Source of the DNA: Deltaproteobacteria bacterium
Lineage (GTDB): Bacteria > Desulfobacterota > DSM-4660 > Desulfatiglandales > Desulfatiglandaceae
DNA: 12,796 nucleotides
Direction: 5' to 3'
NCBI GenBank assembly: GCA_019313765.1
Contig: JAFDAP010000013.1
Coordinates: 1-12,796 of the forward strand
The notes beneath the pieces were generated by a model, which was given only the letters and a program-made list of their open reading frames with translations, had not been told where the DNA came from and ran no database searches. Position 1 is the first letter of the stretch, and each line of letters begins with the position of its first letter. Of this stretch, positions 8,864 to 12,796 are shown piece by piece. Position numbers and translations under genes: made by a program.

Positions 8864-9005
8864 GGCATCTCCTCAAATTGATGATTGACTATTGCCGATT
8901 GAAAATCGAAAAACAGCAATTCAGAATAATCAATCAATAGTGATCAATAGAATAACGGCATCCTGCTTCCAACATGAGCGCCATTACCTTCGGTTCATCG
9001 AAATT
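8864..9005 (-). other. rplL-rpoB spacer with degenerate ATTGA-type repeats
   Basis: This 142-bp gap is rich in ATTGA/TCAAT words. The octamer ATCAATAG occurs twice (8933-8940 and 8943-8950 on the plus strand). A small hairpin CGATT-TTC-AATCG lies around 8896-8908. The part at about 8876-8911 resembles the 23-bp hairpin repeats in the rpoB-rpoC and secE-nusG gaps but is degraded. In E. coli the equivalent gap holds an attenuator and RNase III site; I see no convincing counterpart or promoter here. The rpoB ribosome-binding site is at its downstream end. Confidence 0.4.
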
Positions 9006-9392
9006 TTATTTTATCTCGATGCTCGCACCAGCTTCTTCAAGCTGACTCTTTATGCCTTCTGCCTCGTCCTTGGGGATCCCCTCCTTTACAGGGCCTGGCG
9101 CCGCATCCACCACTGTCTTGGCCTCTTTTAGACCCAGACCGGTAATGGCACGAACGACCTTGATTACCTGGATTTTCTTATCCCCAACAGCAGTCAGCAT
9201 CACGTCAAACTCGGTCTGCTCGGCAGCCTCTTCCTGGACTTGTCCTGCCGGTGCCGCGGCCGCCACCGCCACAGGCGCTGCGGCACTTACCCCGAATTTC
9301 TCCTCTAATTCTTTTACAAACTCTGAAAGATCAAGAACTGTCATGTTTGAAATATATTCAATAACATCTTCCTTGCTTATATTCGCTCCCAT
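9006..9392 (-). CDS. rplL: 50S ribosomal protein L7/L12
   Basis: This is the mobile stalk protein that recruits and activates translational GTPases, 128 residues. Residues 1-36 form the dimerisation domain that binds L10, with the typical block MTVLDLSEFVKELEEKFGVS. An alanine/valine/proline-rich flexible hinge covers about 37-58. The globular domain covers 59-128 and contains VIKVVRAITGLGLKEAKTVV, which forms the factor-binding helices. The ATG start fits the family. GGAGG lies 14 bases upstream, rather far; a nearer GAGA may contribute. It follows rplJ by 37 bases, as expected for the L10-(L7/L12) pair made in unequal amounts. Confidence 0.98.
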   Translation of the reverse strand: MGANISKEDVIEYISNMTVLDLSEFVKELEEKFGVSAAAPVAVAAAAPAGQVQEEAAEQTEFDVMLTAVGDKKIQVIKVVRAITGLGLKEAKTVVDAAPGPVKEGIPKDEAEGIKSQLEEAGASIEIK

Positions 9393-9429
9393 TTTTATTC
9401 TCTAAACCTCCGTAATTTTTCGTCCGGCA

Positions 9430-9954
9430 TCAGGCGGACTCTGCTTTTTGCTGTTCAATTGCTGTAAGCACATTCAGCAGTTTGACCACAACTCCATTCA
9501 AGACCCTAACAAAAGACGCCGGTACCGCCTGCATAGCGGATAATGTCTGTGCCAGAAGCACATCTTTTCCCGGCAATTTCGACAATCGCGTAATTGCATC
9601 GATATCGACTACCTTGCCGGATATCTGGCCATTTTTAATCCTAAGTTTTTTAAACTCTTCAGCAAAATCGACCAAGACCTTTGCAGTGCCAACCATATCT
9701 TCATAGGTTACGGCAATGGCCGAGGGGCCATGCATATGGTCCTTGATCAGTCCGGTATCAGTCTCCTCACTTGCCAGCATTAAGAGCCTGTTTTTTACAA
9801 CTTGAAATTCGGCATCCACTTTTTTCAGCTCTTTTCTGAGCCGATTCATGGACTCTACATCAAGGCCCTTGTATTCCACAAGGAAAGTTCCCCGTGCCTT
9901 TTCAAGCCGGTCATGAAGAGCAGCAACAAATTTTTCTTTATCGTGCCTATCCAT
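9430..9954 (-). CDS. rplJ: 50S ribosomal protein L10
   Basis: This is the base of the ribosomal stalk, 174 residues from the chosen start (E. coli 165). The N-terminal rRNA-binding domain includes FLVEYKGLDV near 24-33 and VVKNRLL near 52-58. LPGKDVLLAQ is at 127-136. The C-terminal helix from about 139 carries the L7/L12 dimers. An in-frame ATG 36 bases further upstream (9990) would place the ribosome-binding site inside the gene. The ATG at 9954, five bases after AGGAGG, is preferred. It is preceded by a structured leader expected to bind the L10-L12 complex, which would repress translation of rplJ and rplL when these proteins are in excess. Confidence 0.98.
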   Translation of the reverse strand: MDRHDKEKFVAALHDRLEKARGTFLVEYKGLDVESMNRLRKELKKVDAEFQVVKNRLLMLASEETDTGLIKDHMHGPSAIAVTYEDMVGTAKVLVDFAEEFKKLRIKNGQISGKVVDIDAITRLSKLPGKDVLLAQTLSAMQAVPASFVRVLNGVVVKLLNVLTAIEQQKAESA

Positions 9955-9970
9955 ATTCACCTCCTCTCCG

Positions 9971-9991
9971 TTTGACATTAGATAAGTCAAA
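9971..9991 (-). promoter_or_regulatory. hairpin next to the rplJ ribosome-binding site
   Basis: A perfect 6-bp inverted repeat TTTGAC/GTCAAA (9971-9976 and 9986-9991) with a 9-base loop ends five bases before the purine-rich rplJ Shine-Dalgarno tract (9960-9969). It separates the L10 leader from the start site and could be part of the switch that exposes or hides ribosome access. Function is inferred from position only. Confidence 0.35.
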
Positions 9992-10021
9992 GGCAGAGGC
10001 CCGAAATGCGAAATCTCGTTA

Positions 10022-10110
10022 ACACCAGTCTCGGTAGGCTTAAAATTTTAAGCCCATAGCCCGTAACTCCAGGAACCCATCCTGGTTGACGGGCAAGGCG
10101 CCTACTGTCT
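10022..10110 (-). promoter_or_regulatory. L10 leader: autoregulatory mRNA element of rplJL
   Basis: The minus-strand RNA has the hallmarks of the bacterial L10 leader. GACAGTAGGC at its 5' end pairs its GTAGGC (10105-10100) with GCCTAC (10039-10034), which runs into the characteristic CCGAGACTGGTG. Inside are a second stem GCCCGT/ACGGGC (10094-10089 with 10064-10059) and an apical hairpin CCAGG/CCTGG (10085-10081 with 10073-10069). In known examples L10 bound to L7/L12 recognises this fold and blocks translation of rplJ. An 18-bp perfect palindrome (10037-10054) overlaps the 3' arm of the closing stem, so two exclusive folds are possible. Identification rests on motif, structure and position upstream of rplJ. 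Confidence 0.75.
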
Positions 10111-10121
10111 TTGACTAAATC

Positions 10122-10146
10122 TGATGGACTCGCAAAAAGTCCATCA
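10122..10146 (-). repeat. 9-bp inverted repeat, REP-like intergenic element
   Basis: The perfect arms TGATGGACT and AGTCCATCA (10122-10130 and 10138-10146) surround the 7-base loop CGCAAAA on the plus strand. On the minus strand the loop supplies a run of five T, but no T-run follows the stem, so it is not a standard terminator. I associate this type of element (a GACTTTTT-containing loop between GATGG/CCATC-like arms) with dispersed repeats in Desulfobacterota genomes, from memory only. It lies between rplA and the L10 leader and could affect the relative expression of the two gene pairs. Confidence 0.55.
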
Positions 10147-10148
10147 AT

Positions 10149-10161
10149 CCCGCACAGCGGG
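10149..10161 (-). repeat. small GC hairpin beside the inverted repeat
   Basis: CCCGC and GCGGG (10149-10153 and 10157-10161) form a perfect 5-bp stem with a 3-base loop, two bases from the preceding 9-bp inverted repeat. A purine-rich tract follows on the plus strand. The two hairpins together may act as an mRNA stability barrier 3' of rplA. Confidence 0.35.
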
Positions 10162-10178
10162 AGGGTGGGGGTGGAACC

Positions 10179-10197
10179 ATTTGAATTTACTTCAAAT
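10179..10197 (-). repeat. 7-bp inverted repeat just after rplA
   Basis: ATTTGAA and TTCAAAT (10179-10185 and 10191-10197) flank a 5-base loop, starting 11 bases after the rplA stop. It is AT-only apart from one G-C pair and has no T-tract after it. It may stabilise the 3' end of the rplK-rplA message. The case is weak. Confidence 0.3.
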
Positions 10198-10207
10198 CTG
10201 ATTTAAT

Positions 10208-10921
10208 TTACTGGATTAAAATATCTTTTACGTATGCGGGATCCACCTTGATTCCCGGACCCATGGTCGTAGAGATAACAATACTTCTTAGATAAGTCCC
10301 TTTGCTCGCAGGAGGTTTTAGTCTCAAGACCGTATCCATGAAAGCAGCAACATTTTCCAAAAGCTTTTCCAGGCCAAATGACACTTTGCCCATGGGCGCA
10401 TGCAGAATGCCAGCCTTTTCAACCTTGAAATCAATCTTTCCGGACTTGATCTCTTTCACGGCCCTCGCAATATCAAAGGTAACCGTGCCCAACTTGGCAT
10501 TCGGCATCATGCCTCTCGGGCCCAAAATACGGCCCAATTTTCCAACAGAACTCATCATGTCAGGCGTGGCAATCGCCTTGTCGAATTCAAGCCACCCTTT
10601 CTGGATTTTTTCTACTAATTCATCCGAACCCACATGGTCGGCCCCTTCATCAAGGGCCTCCTTCTCTTTTTCACCTTTGGCAAAAACGGCTACACGCACG
10701 TCTTTCCCGACACCATTAGGCAATACAACGGTCCCCCTGACCATCTGGTCCGCATGCCTGGGGTCCACGCCCAGTCTGACAGCCAGATCCAAACCTTCGT
10801 CAAACTTCGCATATGCGCACTCAAGCGTCAGCTCAAGTGCCTCTTTGAAATTGTACTTCTTTTGCATGTCAATCTTTTGAGCATTATCTCTGTATTTCTT
10901 TCCTCTCCAAGGCATATCCAT
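10208..10921 (-). CDS. rplA: 50S ribosomal protein L1
   Basis: This is the L1 stalk protein that binds 23S rRNA and helps move deacylated tRNA out of the E site, 237 residues (E. coli 234). Signature blocks are RGKKYRD at 6-12, GKLGRILGPRGMMPNAKLGT at 127-146 and GTYLRSIVISTTMGPGIKVD at 208-227. In many bacteria L1 is also the translational repressor of its own rplK-rplA message. Two starts are possible: ATG at 10921, four bases after GAGGAG, or ATG at 10915, ten bases after it. The second aligns better with the usual M-x-x-RGKKY beginning. It follows rplK by 19 bases. Confidence 0.98.
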   Translation of the reverse strand: MDMPWRGKKYRDNAQKIDMQKKYNFKEALELTLECAYAKFDEGLDLAVRLGVDPRHADQMVRGTVVLPNGVGKDVRVAVFAKGEKEKEALDEGADHVGSDELVEKIQKGWLEFDKAIATPDMMSSVGKLGRILGPRGMMPNAKLGTVTFDIARAVKEIKSGKIDFKVEKAGILHAPMGKVSFGLEKLLENVAAFMDTVLRLKPPASKGTYLRSIVISTTMGPGIKVDPAYVKDILIQ

Positions 10922-10940
10922 TCATCTCCTCAGGCTAAAA

Positions 10941-11363
10941 TTAAGTCACCGTGATGCCCATACTCCTGGCAGTGCCCTCTATAATCTTAGCCGCGCCTTC
11001 TATATCGTAGGCATTTAAATCTTCAAACTTGAGTTTTGCGATCTCCTCCACCTGCATCCTTGTCACCTCACCCATTTTTTCCCGGTTAGGTTCACCCGAA
11101 CCCTTGGCAATTTTGGCCGCCTGCTTCAAAAGCACCGAGGCCGGAGGTGTCTTCGTAATAAATGAGAAAGACCTGTCGGCATAAATTGTAATAACGACAG
11201 GAATAACCGTTCCCGTCTGGTCTTGCGTTCTTGCATTGAATGCCTTGCAGAACTCTGCGATATTGACACCATGCTGTCCTAATGCAGGTCCTATTGGGGG
11301 CGACGGATTTGCCTGTCCCCCTTTCACTTGAAGCTTTACGGACCCAATAATTTTCTTTGCCAT
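10941..11363 (-). CDS. rplK: 50S ribosomal protein L11
   Basis: L11 forms the GTPase-associated centre with L10 and the thiostrepton-binding rRNA segment, and is needed for RelA activation in bacteria that have it. The product is 140 residues. The N-terminal domain has VKLQVKGGQANPSPPIGPAL at 9-28 followed by GQHGVNIAEFCKAFN; the rRNA-binding C-terminal domain begins at about residue 72. The ATG at 11363 gives MAKK, standard for the family, six bases after GAGG. A TTG two codons upstream (11369) is less likely. The gap to nusG is only 12 bases, suggesting translational coupling. Confidence 0.98.
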   Translation of the reverse strand: MAKKIIGSVKLQVKGGQANPSPPIGPALGQHGVNIAEFCKAFNARTQDQTGTVIPVVITIYADRSFSFITKTPPASVLLKQAAKIAKGSGEPNREKMGEVTRMQVEEIAKLKFEDLNAYDIEGAAKIIEGTARSMGITVT

Positions 11364-11391
11364 GATCAACCTCTTTTAAATGTTGTTGACC
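11364..11391 (-). promoter_or_regulatory. hairpin spanning nusG stop and rplK ribosome-binding site
   Basis: On the minus strand GGTCAAC (11391-11385) can pair with GTTGATC (11370-11364), seven pairs with one wobble, leaving a 14-base loop. The loop contains the nusG stop codon and most of the rplK Shine-Dalgarno GAGG, and the stem ends at the rplK ATG. Ribosomes finishing nusG would open it, so it could couple rplK translation to nusG. It could also be a site for feedback, but I do not see a clear copy of the 23S L1-binding motif. Confidence 0.35.
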
Positions 11392-11906
11392 TGAATAAAA
11401 TCCAGTTCCACAGGAGTCGGACGTCCAAATACAGTAATAAGGACCCTTAATTTCTCTTTGTCCGGCTTCACTTCATCTACAACACCCTGAAAGTTATTAA
11501 AGGGACCATCAATGACCATGACCTCATCGCCCTCTTCAAAACGATATTTGGGCTTTGGTCTGCTCACGCCCTCTTCCATTTGACGGATAATTCGTTCGGC
11601 CTCTTCATCAGGAATGGGAGTCGGATTGACGTCCCCACCGACAAACCCGGTGACCTTGGCTGTATCCCTGACGGTATGCCATGTTTCTTCATTCAATATC
11701 ATCTGAACCAAGATGTACCCTGGATAAAACTTCCTGGAAGACGTCTTTTTCTGGCCACCTCTCAGCTCAACTACCTGCTCGGTGGGAACAAGTATCTCAC
11801 CGAAAAAAGCCTCCTGTCCAAGAAGCCTGACCCTTTCTTCCAGGGTTAATTTTACCTTTTTCTCAAAACCTGAATAGGTATGAACAATGTACCATTTTGG
11901 TTCCAC
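11376..11906 (-). CDS. nusG: transcription termination/antitermination factor NusG
   Basis: NusG binds the RNA polymerase clamp, suppresses pausing, assists Rho and can link polymerase to the ribosome. The product is 176 residues (E. coli 181). The NGN domain starts KWYIVHTYSGFEKKV and contains RKFYPGYILVQM at 59-70. The KOW domain covers about 122-150 (FEEGDEVMVIDGPFNNFQGV). No large insertion separates them. The start is the GTG at 11906: it is the only plausible initiator in frame after an upstream stop, and it gives the family N-terminus. The nearest purine-rich sites are AGGTG only two bases away and AAGGA about 14 bases away, so initiation may be weak. It lies 71 bases after secE and 12 before rplK. 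Confidence 0.97.
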   Translation of the reverse strand: MEPKWYIVHTYSGFEKKVKLTLEERVRLLGQEAFFGEILVPTEQVVELRGGQKKTSSRKFYPGYILVQMILNEETWHTVRDTAKVTGFVGGDVNPTPIPDEEAERIIRQMEEGVSRPKPKYRFEEGDEVMVIDGPFNNFQGVVDEVKPDKEKLRVLITVFGRPTPVELDFIQVNNI

Positions 11907-11946
11907 AGCACCTGACCAGTTCCTTTCGAATGATTAACTTCAATAA

Positions 11947-11969
11947 ATTGACGATTTTCAATCGTCAAT
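11947..11969 (-). repeat. 23-bp perfect hairpin repeat in the secE-nusG gap
   Basis: Perfect 10-base arms ATTGACGATT and AATCGTCAAT (11947-11956 and 11960-11969) enclose a 3-base loop, GAA on the minus strand. The same structure, with one pairing-preserving change, occurs at 4711-4733. It follows the secE stop by eight bases. No T-run follows, so it is more likely a dispersed repeat or mRNA-stability element than a terminator. Confidence 0.6.
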
Positions 11970-11977
11970 CACCAAGT

Positions 11978-12355
11978 TTATCCGACAATACTCTTGATAA
12001 CCTTTATGAGACCAAAATCCACCAGGCCAAGGAAAAAAGATACTATAAGAGAAAAAACAATCACAACAGCCGTAGAAGCCAATAATTCCTTCCGGGTCGG
12101 CCACTTGACCCTTTTCAGCTCATTTTTCGCTTCCCTTAGAAACTGTCCCGCTTTTCCAATACCTTTAAAAAGGGAGGCCCCCTCATCTCCCTTCTTTTCG
12201 GTTGCTTTTTTCGGAATACTTTGAACAGGCTTTTGCTTGACCGGCTCTTTTTTCAGCGTCTTTTTATCAACATTCACAGTCCCGCTATTTTTCACAGCGG
12301 TAGCTTTCTTCTTTGTGCTTTTCTTCTTTTTTTTCCGCGGGCTCTGTTTTTTCAT
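11978..12355 (-). CDS. secE: protein translocase subunit SecE with Lys-rich N-terminal extension
   Basis: This small membrane subunit clamps SecY in the SecYEG translocon; it is 125 residues long. The conserved amphipathic and hinge segment REAKNELKRVKWPTRKE is at 74-90. A single membrane segment follows at about 91-113, then a short tail. This is the one-span SecE form, as in most bacteria, not the three-span enterobacterial form. Residues 1-55 are low-complexity with 21 lysines and carry no recognisable domain, which makes the protein roughly twice the minimal SecE length. The ATG at 12355 has only a weak upstream purine stretch. The secE-nusG pairing is conserved widely. Confidence 0.95.
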   Translation of the reverse strand: MKKQSPRKKKKKSTKKKATAVKNSGTVNVDKKTLKKEPVKQKPVQSIPKKATEKKGDEGASLFKGIGKAGQFLREAKNELKRVKWPTRKELLASTAVVIVFSLIVSFFLGLVDFGLIKVIKSIVG

Positions 12356-12370
12356 CTCATTATAGTTTTC

Positions 12371-12402
12371 AAGAAAATGTTTTTAGGCAAAATCATTTTC
12401 TT
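12371..12402 (-). repeat. 32-nt hairpin between tRNA-Trp and secE
   Basis: Nine-base arms AAGAAAATG and CATTTTCTT (12371-12379 and 12394-12402) are followed inward by an A-A mismatch, a further 4-bp T/A stem and a 4-base loop. The element starts 28 bases after the tRNA 3' end and ends 16 bases before the secE ATG. It may serve as a tRNA 3' processing landmark or protect the secE mRNA end after tRNA excision. No T-tract follows, so it is not a clear terminator. Confidence 0.45.
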
Positions 12403-12429
12403 ATAAGGGTTTATACTCAACATAAAAAA

Positions 12430-12506
12430 TGGCAGGCCAGGAGGGATTCGAACCCCCAACACCCGGATTTGGAGTCCGGTGCTCTAGCCGTTAGAGCTAC
12501 TGGCCT
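12430..12506 (-). tRNA. trnW: tRNA-Trp (anticodon CCA)
   Basis: Full cloverleaf on the minus strand: acceptor stem AGGCCAG/CTGGCCT, D stem GCTC/GAGC, anticodon stem CCGGA/TCCGG with loop CTCCAAA (anticodon CCA), variable loop GTGTT and T arm with TTCGAAT. The discriminator is G, and the 3' CCA is encoded. The body is 74 nt plus, effectively, CCA (77 with it). The first pair A-T and G73 are typical of bacterial tRNA-Trp. It lies 17 bases after rpmG and 74 before secE, so it is probably cut out of the shared transcript. Confidence 0.98.
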
Positions 12507-12523
12507 GCATTAAAAAACGATGC

Positions 12524-12673
12524 CTACTTTGTTTCCTTATGAACTGTATGAGTCCTGCAAGACGGGCAATATTTCTTAAAAGTCAGCTTGTCAGGCGTTT
12601 TTCGCTTATTCTTTGTGGTCGTATAGTTTCTGTTCTTGCACTGTTCACAGGCCACTGTAACAATATCACGCAT
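12524..12673 (-). CDS. rpmG: 50S ribosomal protein L33
   Basis: A 49-residue protein beginning MRDIVTVACEQCKNRNYTTT. It has two CxxC pairs (C9/C12 and C36/C39), so this is the zinc-binding (C+) form of L33, a small protein near the ribosomal E site. It is short enough to be missed by length cut-offs. The ATG at 12673 has GGGGAG about ten bases upstream. It lies 15 bases after tuf. The order tuf-rpmG-(tRNA-Trp)-secE-nusG is well known in many bacteria. Confidence 0.97.
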   Translation of the reverse strand: MRDIVTVACEQCKNRNYTTTKNKRKTPDKLTFKKYCPSCRTHTVHKETK

Positions 12674-12688
12674 TCTTATACGTCTCCC

Positions 12689-12796
12689 CTATTCGATAAT
12701 TTCACTGATGACACCGGCACCAACAGTCCTTCCGCCCTCACGAATAGCAAACCTCAACTCCTTCTCCATCGCTATCGGCGTGATCAAATTCACCTC
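12689..12796 (-). CDS. tuf: elongation factor Tu, C-terminal fragment (cut by window edge)
   Basis: The last 35 codons and the TAG stop are present. The residues include LITPIAMEKELRFAIREGGR and GVISEII, the standard end of EF-Tu domain 3. EF-Tu delivers aminoacyl-tRNA to the ribosome as a GTP complex. The GTPase domain lies outside the window. This is likely the copy linked to secE-nusG (tufB position). Whether a second copy exists in the str operon beyond rpsL cannot be seen. Confidence 0.96.
   Translation of the reverse strand, partial: EVNLITPIAMEKELRFAIREGGRTVGAGVISEIIE

Noticed and set aside
8864..9005. Possible internal promoter for rpoB in the rplL-rpoB gap.
   Set aside because: TTGATC and TATTCT are only about 13 bases apart, and no other hexamer pair has acceptable spacing.
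614..12355. Many open frames on the opposite (plus) strand and in other frames within rpoC, rpoB, rplA, rplL, nusG and secE, up to about 207 codons long.
   Set aside because: They lie entirely over strongly conserved genes on the minus strand, show no family resemblance, and have serine/proline-rich composition typical of antisense reading.
12352..12360. Two-codon frame ATGAGATGA overlapping the secE start.
   Set aside because: It has no ribosome-binding site and is likely a chance arrangement of the AT-rich start region.
12359..12364. TATAAT on the minus strand just before secE.
   Set aside because: No -35 element at 16-18 bases (a TTGCCT lies 20 away), and the start codon begins three bases further on, so a transcript would start inside the gene.
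1..12796. Search by eye for CRISPR arrays, insertion sequences, toxin-antitoxin or defence genes, and frameshifts in the core genes.
   Set aside because: None seen. All large genes are intact, and the non-coding gaps are too short to hold such systems apart from the remnant noted.

Overview
The window carries a canonical bacterial ribosomal-protein/RNA-polymerase cluster. Every recognised gene reads on the minus strand. In transcription order (from 12796 down to 1) it holds: the C-terminal end of tuf, rpmG, tRNA-Trp(CCA), secE, nusG, rplK, rplA, an L10-type mRNA leader, rplJ, rplL, rpoB, rpoC, a 582-bp spacer, and the first codons of rpsL. All CDS with a clear family are intact. The only partial ones are tuf and rpsL, which are cut by the window edges.

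Organism: the gene order, a proteobacterial-style beta' with an insertion after the trigger loop, and the moderate GC content point to a proteobacterium sensu lato. Several intergenic inverted repeats are of a kind I associate with Desulfobacterota (former Deltaproteobacteria). That placement is an inference and needs a protein-level search.

Layout: 12356-12796 is the tuf/rpmG/tRNA-Trp segment, with very short gaps. 10208-12355 is secE-nusG-rplK-rplA, encoding the translocon subunit, the elongation/termination factor NusG and the L11 and L1 stalk proteins. 9955-10207 is a structured non-coding stretch with small inverted repeats next to rplA and a predicted L10 leader in front of rplJ. 614-9392 is rplJ partner rplL plus rpoB and rpoC. 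32-613 separates rpoC from rpsL. It holds a weak terminator, a very good sigma70-type promoter for rpsL, a leader hairpin, and an unrecognised reading-frame remnant in a segment bracketed by 11-bp direct repeats.

How it works together: the products form the transcription core (beta, beta', NusG) and the ribosomal L1, L11 and L10-L7/L12 stalk elements, plus L33, EF-Tu and SecE. These are growth-rate-coupled functions whose dosage is normally tuned by autogenous translational feedback. The sequence supports this at the L10 leader and possibly at a hairpin enclosing the rplK ribosome-binding site. Start-codon corrections matter here: rpoC most likely begins at a TTG at 4687, nusG at a GTG at 11906, rplJ at 9954 and rplK at 11363.

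I found no mobile system, defence system, CRISPR array or novel operon. The items worth a second look are RNA structures and small intergenic repeats, not new genes.
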